DNA of 64,000 nt from Pelotomaculum isophthalicicum JI (GTDB lineage Bacteria > Bacillota > Desulfotomaculia > Desulfotomaculales > Pelotomaculaceae), in the NCBI RefSeq assembly GCF_029478095.1, contig NZ_JAKOAV010000011.1, positions 1 to 64,000 on the forward strand, written 5' to 3'. A program made the translations under genes and the position numbers. Below are positions 55,646 to 64,000 of this stretch, piece by piece (the first letter of the stretch is position 1; each line of letters opens with the position of its first letter). A model generated the notes under the pieces. That model saw only the letters and a list, made by a program, of their open reading frames with translations. It did not search any database and was not told the origin of the DNA.

Positions 55646-58600
55646 GTGAATAAGACCGCAATTAAAAACGTGGCCACATATGCCCGGAAAGAGCTGATCA
55701 GCCAGGTGGCTTTGCGGGCGCAGAGCTTCGGCATCACCCCGAAAGGCCCGGGGGAAATAGAAGTTGGAAGCGATTATGTAATCATTAACAGTCAACGCTA
55801 TCCCAAGAGCTTTGAAAGACCCTATAAAACATTACAAAAGGAAATTGAAAAAAAGGGTTTTCAACAGGTAGTGGAGGAAGTGGCCTACACCTGGTTCAAC
55901 CGCTTTGTCGCCCTACGCTTTATGGAAGTGAACGACTACCTACCTTCCAAAATCCGCGTTCTTTCCAGTCAAACGCCGGGCAAGGTGGACCCTGATGTCC
56001 TGACCATGTACCGGGAGTTGGACTTTCCTTTTGAAGAATCTTTCGTACAGGAAAAAATGCAAAAGGGGGATAACGAGGCTGCCTTTCGCCATTTGCTGAT
56101 CGCCCAGTGTAACCAACTAAGCCGGATCATGCCTTTTTTATTTGAAAAGATTAACGACTATACCGAGTTACTAATACCCGCGCCGCTATTACATACTGAT
56201 TCAGTGATTAGCCGTTTGGTTAGTGAAATTGATGAAGATGATTTTAGGGAAGTAGAGATTATCGGGTGGATGTACCAGTATTACATTTCAGAAAAGCAGA
56301 AACAGATAGTAGGCATGAACAAAGGCACTGTGGCGAAGGAAGACCTGCCTGCGGCTACACAGTTGTTTACACCTAAGTGGATTGTCCAGTACATGGTGCA
56401 AAACTCCCTGGGTAAGCTATGGCACGATCATAATCCGGAATGCAGCTTGATCGAAAAATGGGAATATTATCTACACGCCAAAAGTAAAAGCATTAGTGCT
56501 TCCGAGTATCTTGAGCTCGAAAGCATAAAAATCCTTGATCCGGCCTGCGGCTCCGGTCACATCCTGGTATATGCCTTTGATCTGCTCTATGACATGTATG
56601 AGTCTCAAGGCTATCCTGCCAGGGAAATACCGGCTTTAATACTCACCCAAAATCTCTATGGGCTGGATATTGATAAGCGTGCTGCGCAACTGGCGGGTTT
56701 TGCCCTGCTGATGAAAGCAAGGTCAAAAGACCGTCGGTTGTTCCGGCGGGAAATCAAACTTAATATTTATGATTTTAAAGATGCTGAAACAATATCTGAT
56801 GAAGCCCTTGAGTGTTTTTGCAAGAATGAGAATGAGATAAAGGAAATCAAAGAGCTGGTTAAGCAGTTTTCTAACGCTAAAAGTTTCGGGTCACTTATTG
56901 TGCCTCCAGACCTTGATTATGAGGACTATCTACGTCGGCTGGAAGGTTTGGATGAAGGAGTGGAAGATTTATTTGAACGTAGAAAAGTGGAAGAACTAAA
57001 AGAAAAGCTAATTCCACTATTCACCCAGGCAAGTATTCTCTCGAAAAAATATCACGTTGTTGTGACCAACCCGCCGTACCACAACAAGTACAACCCGGAG
57101 ATGAAAAAGTTTATCCAGGAGCACTATGCAGACTATAAGGCTGATCTTTACTCGGCATTTATTTACCGTTGTACCAGAATGACGCTTCCTTATGGTTATT
57201 GTGGTATGATGTCACCTTATACATGGATGTTTATTACCACTCATGAAAAACTACGTCTATATATTATTAATAACCAGAGTATTTCTAGTTTGATACAACT
57301 TGAATATTCAGCTTTTGAAGAAGCTACCGTACCTATTTGCACCTTTGTGATCCAGAACCATAGTGGGCATATAATTGGGGAATTTATTCGTCTTACTGAA
57401 TTCCGGGGAGCGGAGCTACAGCCGGTAAAAGTGCAGGAAGCTGTACTAGATTTGGGTGTTCCTTATCGGTATGTCTTCGACAGTAGGAGCTTTCCAGATA
57501 TCCCCGGTTCTCCCATTGCCTATTGGTCATCGGAACGAGTACGGCGAATTTTTAGGGAGAATCCAAAGTTGGGAGCTGTTGCAGAACCAAGAGTTGGATT
57601 ACAAACAGGTGATAACGATCGTTTCCTTCGACTTTGGTATGAAGTATTATTTACTTGTATTGGATTTGCATTAAAGAATAGAGAAAGTGCAAAAGAAATC
57701 AAATTAAGGTGGTTTCCTTACAACAAGGGAGGTTCATTTAGGAAATGGTATGGGAATCAAGAATACATAATAAATTGGGAAAACGATGGAAAAGAAATTA
57801 GGGATTTCAAACCATCAGTAATTCGTAATCAAGATTATTATTTTCGTAAAGGGATTACCTGGTCTGATGTTAGTTCGAGCTATTTTGGTGTAAGATTTTT
57901 ACCACAAGGGTTTTTATTTGATGTTTCTGGTTCTATGGCTTTCCCTCTAAATGGAGATATTGAATTCTTCTTAGGCTTACTTTGTTCAAAAATTTCGGTG
58001 GCTAAACTTAAAATATTAAATGCTACTCTACATTTTCAAGTTGGTGATATAAAAAGAATACCTGTTATTTATCAAAATAGCTCTTCCATTAGCAAATTAG
58101 TTCTAGAGAATGTGTATCTTTCGAAGAATGACTGGAACTCCTTCGAAACATCTTGGGACTTCGAACTCCATCCATTCTTAACCTATCAAAAGGACACATG
58201 TCTTATTAACCAGGCTTTCCAAAACTGGGCAGACCACGCTGAAACCCAGTTCCGCCAACTACAGGCCAACGAAGAAGAACTAAACCGCATCTTCATCAAA
58301 ATATACGGCCTGGAGGACGAACTTACTCCGGAAGTTCCCGATGAAGAAATCACCGTGCGCCGGGCCGACCGGGAGCGGGACGCGAAGTCGTTTCTTTCCT
58401 ACGCCATCGGCTGCATGATGGGGCGCTACTCCCTGGATGTACCCGGCTTGGCCTATGCCGGGGGCGAATTTGATTCGTCCAAATACCGGCGCTTCCAGCC
58501 CGACCATGACGGTATCCTGCCTATTACCGATAAGAGTTACTTTGACGACGACATCATGGATCGCCTGGCTGAATTCCTGGAAGTCACTTTCGGTAAAGAG

Positions 58601-59092
58601 ACTCTACAGGAGAATCTCTACTGGCTGGCCGAGTCCTTGACCATGAAGAACAACGAGACGCCGTTGGAACGGCTGCGTCGCTACTTCATGGAGGAGTTCT
58701 ACAAGGATCACTTGAAAATATACCAAAAACGGCCCATCTACTGGCTTTTTGATTCCGGCCGGAAGAAAGGCTTCCGCGCCCTTGTCTACCTCCACCGCTA
58801 CAACCCGCAGACCCTGGCTAAAATGCGCCTGGATTACCTGCAGGAAATGCAAGTCAAGTACGCCAACGAAGAGCAGTTGCTCTTGCAGTGCTTGGAGCAG
58901 CCGGACTTGAGCCGGGCTGAGAAAACGGCGACCAACAAACGCCTGGAAGAAGTGCGGGCCCGGCAGCGGGAACTCATTGATTACGATAAGTTATTGGCGG
59001 ACTACGCCAATCAGCGCATTGCCCTGGATTTAGACGACGGTGTCGTTGCCAATTACGCCAAGCTGCAGCCTCTGCTTTCATCCATAAAGTAA
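55646..59092 (+). CDS. pglX: BREX adenine-specific methyltransferase PglX (BrxX)
   Basis: 1148 residues. SAM-binding motif I DPACGSGHILVYAFDLL (about 296) and catalytic motif IV VVTNPPYHNKY (about 472), of the gamma-type N6-adenine methyltransferases. It marks host DNA at an asymmetric site; the target recognition domain should be residues 600-850. The DNA of that part (about 57600-58150) is clearly AT-richer than the rest of the gene, consistent with a swapped specificity domain. GTG start, 28 bp after brxC. Full length, no interruption. Confidence 0.93.
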   Translation: MNKTAIKNVATYARKELISQVALRAQSFGITPKGPGEIEVGSDYVIINSQRYPKSFERPYKTLQKEIEKKGFQQVVEEVAYTWFNRFVALRFMEVNDYLPSKIRVLSSQTPGKVDPDVLTMYRELDFPFEESFVQEKMQKGDNEAAFRHLLIAQCNQLSRIMPFLFEKINDYTELLIPAPLLHTDSVISRLVSEIDEDDFREVEIIGWMYQYYISEKQKQIVGMNKGTVAKEDLPAATQLFTPKWIVQYMVQNSLGKLWHDHNPECSLIEKWEYYLHAKSKSISASEYLELESIKILDPACGSGHILVYAFDLLYDMYESQGYPAREIPALILTQNLYGLDIDKRAAQLAGFALLMKARSKDRRLFRREIKLNIYDFKDAETISDEALECFCKNENEIKEIKELVKQFSNAKSFGSLIVPPDLDYEDYLRRLEGLDEGVEDLFERRKVEELKEKLIPLFTQASILSKKYHVVVTNPPYHNKYNPEMKKFIQEHYADYKADLYSAFIYRCTRMTLPYGYCGMMSPYTWMFITTHEKLRLYIINNQSISSLIQLEYSAFEEATVPICTFVIQNHSGHIIGEFIRLTEFRGAELQPVKVQEAVLDLGVPYRYVFDSRSFPDIPGSPIAYWSSERVRRIFRENPKLGAVAEPRVGLQTGDNDRFLRLWYEVLFTCIGFALKNRESAKEIKLRWFPYNKGGSFRKWYGNQEYIINWENDGKEIRDFKPSVIRNQDYYFRKGITWSDVSSSYFGVRFLPQGFLFDVSGSMAFPLNGDIEFFLGLLCSKISVAKLKILNATLHFQVGDIKRIPVIYQNSSSISKLVLENVYLSKNDWNSFETSWDFELHPFLTYQKDTCLINQAFQNWADHAETQFRQLQANEEELNRIFIKIYGLEDELTPEVPDEEITVRRADRERDAKSFLSYAIGCMMGRYSLDVPGLAYAGGEFDSSKYRRFQPDHDGILPITDKSYFDDDIMDRLAEFLEVTFGKETLQENLYWLAESLTMKNNETPLERLRRYFMEEFYKDHLKIYQKRPIYWLFDSGRKKGFRALVYLHRYNPQTLAKMRLDYLQEMQVKYANEEQLLLQCLEQPDLSRAEKTATNKRLEEVRARQRELIDYDKLLADYANQRIALDLDDGVVANYAKLQPLLSSIK

Positions 59093-59197
59093 AAAGACCT
59101 TATGTTTTGGGGAAACTATGGCGTAGTCGGTTTATACCGTATGACATTTATCATTCTTGAGAGATGAACAATTCTGGGAGAAGGATATGATTGATAT

Positions 59198-60343
59198 ATG
59201 ATTACCGAAATTCATGTTAAGAACTACCGGAGCCTGGGTGATGTCACCCTTAATTTGGGTAATCTTACTGTATTGGTTGGTCCAAACGGGTCCGGCAAAA
59301 GTAATCTTATCGATGCAATAAGGTTTGTGTCGGAAGCTTTACAACTCGGCCTTGATTCGGCAATCAAGAAGCGGCACGGTATTGCCATGCTTCGTAGGTG
59401 GTCTCCGAAAAAAAATCCTCATGATGTATTAATGGAGTTCAATCTTAAAGGAAATAAAACAGATAATCCTTTTAGTGCGAAATACGGTTTTACACTGAAA
59501 AGTGAAAGAGACGGTCGGATTAGTGTAAAAAAAGAGTACTGCACTGTTAACTGGAGGAAAAAAAATGCTGAATACCTGTATGAGAAAGGTGTTCCAGTCA
59601 AACCGGTGAGTACAGGTTTAACCCCGCCCGTGAATGAAGATTCTTTTGTCCTTAGTGCCATCGGTGGGACAGAGCCGTTTTCTTATGTGCGTTCCGCTCT
59701 TGTGAATACCGGATTCTGTTCAATTTTTCCCGATACCATCCGTTACCCTCAGAATCCGGGTGGAATCGAAATATCACTGGAAGAGCGTGGTTCCAACCTG
59801 GCTGCTATATTAAAAAACATGAAAAAACAGGGCAGCAAGTGGCTGCCGGATATCAAATCGGCTTTAAGTAAGGTTGTTCCCGATATTAAGGATTTCCAGG
59901 TTCAACAAATTGGGGGATATTTGGTCATCAAATTCCTGCATACCGGTCTTAATGAAGATCACTGGTTTGACGTTTCGCAGGAATCGGACGGCACCCTCAG
60001 AGTACTTGGTTTGTTAACGGCTATCTACCACGATCCTTCCATGTCTTTACTTGCTGTGGAGGAACCGGAGCTGACCATTCACCCCGGCGCTCTGGCAGTG
60101 CTTTCGGATATATTATTGGAAGCCGGCACGCGCACCCAATTGTTATTAACCACTCACAGCCCGGACTTGATCAGCCGGCTGCCTGTCGATTCGTTGAGAG
60201 CCGTTGAAAAATTAGACGGTGTTACTTTAATTAATGAGATAGACGAAACGCAGCGCCGGGTTATCGAGCAGCGGCTCTTTTCCGCGGGTGATTTGCTGAG
60301 GCTGGAGGGGTTGAACAGGCGGGCGGACGAGGGGGTGCGGTAG
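59198..60343 (+). CDS. AAA ATPase (RecF/OLD-type) inside the BREX locus
   Basis: 381 residues. Walker A VLVGPNGSGKSNLIDAI (about 30-46), Walker B LLAVEEPELTIHPGAL (about 285), D-loop/switch LLLTTHSPDLISRLP (about 321). It is an ABC-type AAA_21 ATPase, the kind that pairs with a TOPRIM partner in OLD, PARIS and related defence systems. The next gene, one base later, is a DUF4276 (TOPRIM-like) remnant. The pair sits between pglX and pglZ, which is not part of a canonical BREX cluster. ATG start with GAGAAGGA upstream. Confidence 0.85.
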   Translation: MITEIHVKNYRSLGDVTLNLGNLTVLVGPNGSGKSNLIDAIRFVSEALQLGLDSAIKKRHGIAMLRRWSPKKNPHDVLMEFNLKGNKTDNPFSAKYGFTLKSERDGRISVKKEYCTVNWRKKNAEYLYEKGVPVKPVSTGLTPPVNEDSFVLSAIGGTEPFSYVRSALVNTGFCSIFPDTIRYPQNPGGIEISLEERGSNLAAILKNMKKQGSKWLPDIKSALSKVVPDIKDFQVQQIGGYLVIKFLHTGLNEDHWFDVSQESDGTLRVLGLLTAIYHDPSMSLLAVEEPELTIHPGALAVLSDILLEAGTRTQLLLTTHSPDLISRLPVDSLRAVEKLDGVTLINEIDETQRRVIEQRLFSAGDLLRLEGLNRRADEGVR

Positions 60344-60344
60344 G

Positions 60345-60665
60345 ATGGGTGCTATTGTCCCCGTTGTCGAGGGCGACGGCGAGGTGGATGCTGTCCCCAA
60401 GATGCTGGGAGATCGGCCGGGTTTAACCCCTGGGCTTACTTTCGATGATGACCGGATTGAATCGTTAGTTGGAGTGAAGGGCTGGCTAAGCCGTAATTTC
60501 CAAAGTGGCAGGATTTACAAGGAGACTCTGGACCAACTGCCTATGACAAGGATGATTGACCTGGACATTGCTTTGCCAAGATCCAGATCGTTAAGAAGAT
60601 TGGAGCACGCGGTTGTGGAATTGATCGAACACAGAAATGCCGCCTCATTTATTTCACCCTTATGA
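60345..60665 (+). CDS. DUF4276 protein, internally shortened
   Basis: 106 residues, whereas DUF4276 proteins usually have about 200 or more. The start MGAIVPVVEGDGEVDAVPKML is the family N-terminus (TOPRIM-like glutamate). The end GVKGWLSRNFQ, YKETLDQLPMTRMIDLDIAL and RSLRRLEHAVVEL is the family C-terminus. The middle, which should hold the acidic metal residues, is missing, without loss of frame. Start overlaps the end of the ATPase gene region closely (ATG one base after its stop), so the pair was once coupled. Probably inactive. Confidence 0.7.
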   Translation: MGAIVPVVEGDGEVDAVPKMLGDRPGLTPGLTFDDDRIESLVGVKGWLSRNFQSGRIYKETLDQLPMTRMIDLDIALPRSRSLRRLEHAVVELIEHRNAASFISPL

Positions 60666-60705
60666 AATCGAATTGTAATAAAATTATAGTGTATTGATAA
60701 AGTAG

Positions 60706-63243
60706 GTGACTTGCTTGGATGTAATAGACAAGCTAGTTGATCGCTTCCGCACCGGTGATTCGGAGCGGAAGCTGGTCTTTTGGTATGACACCAACCCGGA
60801 GCGGGAGCTGGAACCGGTCCGTGAGGCCTTAAGCGCGCTTGGCGTGGACGTTTGGGAGTTAACCGAAGACAATCAGTTTACTACGAAGTACCAGCTGGAG
60901 GTAGTTGCCCCCAGCCAATCTTACCTGGTCTACGCGCGCTTTCCGGAGCCGGAGCGGAGAAAAAACTGGCTTTTGGATATCCTGCTCTATTCGGAGAAGT
61001 TTGAGGCCGACGACATTGCCGTGCTGATGAGCCGCTTCCATGTGGAGCACCTGGCGGTGCGGGATTTTTTCCAAAAACACCGCCGCTTTTTTAACAGCAA
61101 TGACCGTGCCAAGAGGCTGGAGAGCATTTTACCACCGGAGCCCACCCGGGAGCAATTGACTCTGGGCATGCTGGCAGTATTGGCGGGCACGCTCTCACCC
61201 CAACCCGGCCGGATCATGCGCCAGGTGTTGGTAAAGGGTTTAGACGATGAACATAATAAAGTTTACCAGGATATAGCCAAATTTTTTAATCTTGATGACT
61301 TCTGGAGATTTGTGGCCGATAATTTCGGTTATGAGGCCGAAGAGCCGTCGCTGAAAGAATTATTTAATACCCTTGTGTATAACCATTTTGCCCTGGCGGT
61401 GGACTTTGAACTGCCGCAAGCGCTGGCTGGTTACAAATCCCGGCTTGCCAACAGCTGCCGCATTTTTATCGACGACTGGCTGAGCAGTTCAGGCCAGGCG
61501 GCAGATGTGCTGGCATCCTACTTGAAAGAGCTGCAGACAGAGTGGGGCATTGCCGGTATCCTGGGTAATCAGCCTGTAGAAGCCTATCAGCGCTGTGACA
61601 CTTTCCCGGTGGCTGAAGAATTAATTATTCGCAAGCTGGCGGAAGAGCTCGAACATGAAACAGTCAATCAAGAATTATGGAATGAGATATTAAGCGAGAG
61701 GCGCTCGAAGCACTGGTACAACCGGTATGAGCCTTTGTACCGGCCTCTGGAGGCCGCCCTTCGCCTGGTTAAAACCAGGTTGAGGTTTGAAGGGATGCGG
61801 GCGCCGGCGGACGGCCGGGAATGGGTGGAGATGTACAGCAGTGAATTATACCAGGCCGACCAGCTGGCGCGGCACTTTTTCTGCGGCTACCAGGATGCCC
61901 ACGCGCCCGAAGTGTTGCAGGGACTGGCCATGCGCATCGAGTACTGGTATAATCATGTTTTTCTGGCGAAGATTGCCCTTTGGACAGACCGTCTGCTGGA
62001 TGAATTTTTGCTCAAAAAATGGCCGGTCGGGGGTGTGCCCAGACAGTGGCGTTTTTATCAGGAGCAGATTGAGCCACTGCTCAGGCGTCCATCAGAGCGT
62101 GTATTTGTGATCATCTCTGATGCCCTGCGCTACGAGGCCGGAGCAGAACTGGCTGCGCGGTTAAAAGAGAAACCGAATGTTGAAATTGAATTGAAGCCCA
62201 TGCAGGCGGCTTTACCCGGCTACACCGCCCTGGGCATGGCCGGCCTGCTGCCCGGCGAGAAGCTCTCCTTCCGGGAAAACGGCAACGTTGACTTGGACGG
62301 GCAGCCGACTGTAAGCTTAGCTAACCGGGAAGCGGTTTTGCAAAAGCGTCACCCGGCTTCCCGGGCCAAGAAATTGAAAGAGTTTATGGCTATGCAGACC
62401 AAGGACGCCGCCGCCTGGCTGAAAAACCGGCGGGTAGTCTATTTTTACCACGATATCATTGACTCCACCGGCGACAGTCAGAAATCCGAACTATACACTT
62501 TTCGTGCCGTGGCTGATACGTTGCGCGAGCTGGAGGGAAGTACCGGCAGGCTTTTCGGGACTTACGGGGCGGCCAGGATCATCATTACCAGCGACCACGG
62601 CTTTTTATTTCAATCGGCTCCGCTGGAGCCGACGGAAAAGGCAGAAAGGGTTGAAGGAAAAATATTTTCCGGCAACCGCCGTTTTGCCTTAGGTGTAGGC
62701 CTGTCCGTTCCCGCCGGAGCAAGGAAGCTGTCCTTAGCGTATCTCGGCGTGGAGGAAGAGGCCGTGCTCGCGGCCGGGTTGAACCGCTTCGCGGCCGCGG
62801 GCGGCGCCCGCTTTGTGCATGGCGGGGCTTTGCCCCAGGAAGCCATCCTCCCTTTGATTATTTGCCGGAAACGCGGGGTGAACCGGCGCACCGAACAGAA
62901 GCTGGTGGATGTCCGCCTGGTTAACCGGGAGCGCCTGGTTACTGACTACCGTTACAAGGCAACTTTCTTCCAGGAGCAAAAAGTAGACAACGAGTTCCGC
63001 CCCCGCCACCTGCGGATGGCCTTTTATCAGGGAGACGAGCGGATTTCCAACGAGGTCATACTGGTATTTGATTCCGTGGAAGATGCCGGCCGCCGCCAGG
63101 TGGAAGTATTTTTCTCGTTCCGGGAAAAGAATTATCTCTCCGGTGAGCGTTGTTTACTGCGCTTAGAGGATGTATCCAGCGGCGGGACCAGTCCATACCG
63201 GGAAGAAGAGCTGGAATTGCGTTTATATAACTCAATATTTTAA
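60706..63243 (+). CDS. pglZ: BREX phosphatase-fold protein PglZ
   Basis: 845 residues from GTG 60706; TTG 60715, five bases after AGGTGA, is an equally good start (842). The alkaline-phosphatase-like PglZ domain begins VFVIISDALRYEAGAELAARL (about 466, metal-binding Asp), continues ALPGYTALGMAGLLPGE (nucleophile region) and ARIIITSDHGFLFQ (metal-binding Asp-His) and SVPAGARKLS. PglZ is universal in BREX and needed for both methylation and defence. Full length. Confidence 0.92.
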   Translation: MTCLDVIDKLVDRFRTGDSERKLVFWYDTNPERELEPVREALSALGVDVWELTEDNQFTTKYQLEVVAPSQSYLVYARFPEPERRKNWLLDILLYSEKFEADDIAVLMSRFHVEHLAVRDFFQKHRRFFNSNDRAKRLESILPPEPTREQLTLGMLAVLAGTLSPQPGRIMRQVLVKGLDDEHNKVYQDIAKFFNLDDFWRFVADNFGYEAEEPSLKELFNTLVYNHFALAVDFELPQALAGYKSRLANSCRIFIDDWLSSSGQAADVLASYLKELQTEWGIAGILGNQPVEAYQRCDTFPVAEELIIRKLAEELEHETVNQELWNEILSERRSKHWYNRYEPLYRPLEAALRLVKTRLRFEGMRAPADGREWVEMYSSELYQADQLARHFFCGYQDAHAPEVLQGLAMRIEYWYNHVFLAKIALWTDRLLDEFLLKKWPVGGVPRQWRFYQEQIEPLLRRPSERVFVIISDALRYEAGAELAARLKEKPNVEIELKPMQAALPGYTALGMAGLLPGEKLSFRENGNVDLDGQPTVSLANREAVLQKRHPASRAKKLKEFMAMQTKDAAAWLKNRRVVYFYHDIIDSTGDSQKSELYTFRAVADTLRELEGSTGRLFGTYGAARIIITSDHGFLFQSAPLEPTEKAERVEGKIFSGNRRFALGVGLSVPAGARKLSLAYLGVEEEAVLAAGLNRFAAAGGARFVHGGALPQEAILPLIICRKRGVNRRTEQKLVDVRLVNRERLVTDYRYKATFFQEQKVDNEFRPRHLRMAFYQGDERISNEVILVFDSVEDAGRRQVEVFFSFREKNYLSGERCLLRLEDVSSGGTSPYREEELELRLYNSIF

Positions 63244-63269
63244 AGAAATAGTTATTTGAGGGTTGCCAT

Positions 63270-64000
63270 ATGTTGCGTGCAGGAGAAATTGTCCGTGGAC
63301 CCCAGTGGCCGGAGACGGTGGAAATAAAAAAGTGCGAACCGTCTGCTTTCTGCTTTTACCTGGTGGAAGCGCTGGGCCGGGACACCCGGGCTTACTATGA
63401 AACATTGCTGGAAGAGTTTCAGTTCGGTCTGGTGGAACGGCTGTCAGAAGGCAGGGAAAGGCCTGCCTTAAGTGCCGCTGCCTTTCAGCGATATTTGCAG
63501 TATCTCGCCCTGGAGGAAGAAAGCAAATTCTCTAAGACCAGGGCGCTGGGCAGTCACCAGGTGATCCCGCTGCCCCACCAGATTGAGGCGGTCTACGGCC
63601 GTATGCTGCAGTCGCCCCAGGTACGCTATCTGCTGGCGGATGACCCGGGCGCCGGCAAAACGATTATGGCCGGGATGTTGCTCCGGGAACTCCAGGCCCG
63701 GGGCATGGCGGACCGGATCTTAATCCTGGTCCCGCCTCTGGTGCTGGTGCAATGGCGGGATGAACTTTTAGAAAAATTTAGCCTGGACTTTCAGATCATT
63801 TCCCGGACTACTGTTTCAGAAGCCGGTGGGAAAAATCCTTTTGTGGAATATCCTTTTTGCCTGGCTTCCATCTACTGGGCCTCCAGGGATGATATCACGC
63901 TCCTGGTGCGGGACGCCAGTTTTGACCTGGTTATTGTGGATGAAGCGCACAAGATGGCGGCTTATACCCAGGGCAAGAAAGTGCGCAAAATAAAACGCAC
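63270..64000 (+). CDS. SNF2/DEAH helicase of the BREX locus (partial)
   Basis: The 244 residues visible before the window edge carry an N-terminal domain (residues 1-90), then helicase motif I LADDPGAGKTIMAGMLLREL (about 129-148; Asp replaces the more usual Glu), motif Ia ILVPPLVLVQWRDELL and the DEAH box LVIVDEAHKM. This is a superfamily-2 SNF2-like helicase of the BrxHII/DrmD-type. ATG start with GAGGG upstream, 26 bp after pglZ. The C-terminal half is missing from the window. Confidence 0.82.
   Translation, partial: MLRAGEIVRGPQWPETVEIKKCEPSAFCFYLVEALGRDTRAYYETLLEEFQFGLVERLSEGRERPALSAAAFQRYLQYLALEEESKFSKTRALGSHQVIPLPHQIEAVYGRMLQSPQVRYLLADDPGAGKTIMAGMLLRELQARGMADRILILVPPLVLVQWRDELLEKFSLDFQIISRTTVSEAGGKNPFVEYPFCLASIYWASRDDITLLVRDASFDLVIVDEAHKMAAYTQGKKVRKIKR

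Noticed and set aside
59198-60665. Calling the ATPase/DUF4276 pair PARIS
   Set aside because: PARIS uses a DUF4435 TOPRIM partner; the partner here shows DUF4276 end motifs instead, so only the analogy is kept.

Overview
The window comes from a Gram-positive, spore-former-type Firmicute. The Clostridia class fits best, most likely a Peptococcaceae/Pelotomaculum-like relative; this is inferred from gene order and codon style, not from a search. Supporting signs are the whole block uvrB-uvrA-uvrC, the rapZ-yvcK-whiA trio, a glycolytic run gap-pgk-tpiA-gpmI-eno followed by secG and a membrane pyrophosphatase of the K+-dependent sequence type, frequent GTG/TTG starts, and strong AGGAGG-type ribosome binding sites.

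Layout. 1-0.8 kb: decayed IS4-type transposase. 0.8-4.1 kb: a secreted SLH/RCC1/LRR surface protein and an isolated LLH-type holin on the minus strand. 4.6-31.2 kb: conserved chromosomal backbone on the plus strand: nucleotide excision repair (uvrBAC), sugar/glycogen enzymes (HAD phosphatase, ROK kinase, debranching enzyme), rapZ-yvcK-whiA, rpoN, lower glycolysis, secG, pyrophosphatase, thioesterase, HD hydrolase, smpB and the tmRNA gene ssrA.

31.2-about 41.5 kb: an integrated element that begins exactly at the 3' end of ssrA. A serine recombinase reads back into the tmRNA gene. Next come an ImmA/IrrE-like protease (apparently frameshifted), a double-HTH repressor and a cro-like gene facing each other across a three-operator switch, a Rad52-like annealing protein, an SbcC-like ATPase (frameshifted at an A5G run), a uracil-DNA-glycosylase-like protein, a DnaD-type replication protein carrying four palindromic 21-bp iterons inside its gene, and a RusA resolvase. 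No capsid, terminase or tail gene is visible, and no second copy of the ssrA 3' end is seen, so the far end of the element probably lies beyond the window.

41.5-43.3 kb: an unusual GC-rich, mostly non-coding block with long-range repeats, a G-quadruplex motif and one small SWIM-finger gene. 43.6-50.4 kb: accessory genes: a membrane protein, a structured or decayed intergenic stretch, a DinG/XPD-type helicase, an autoregulated XRE-ImmA-PIN operon, and a minus-strand operon of DUF1659, DUF2922, YvrJ and an M15 peptidase interrupted by an amber codon.

50.8-64 kb: a BREX phage-defence island, brxA-brxB-brxC-pglX-[AAA ATPase + shortened DUF4276]-pglZ-SNF2-type helicase, with the helicase cut by the window edge. 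The core resembles type 1 BREX, but an ATPase/TOPRIM-like pair is inserted between pglX and pglZ and a helicase occupies the place where brxL would be expected.
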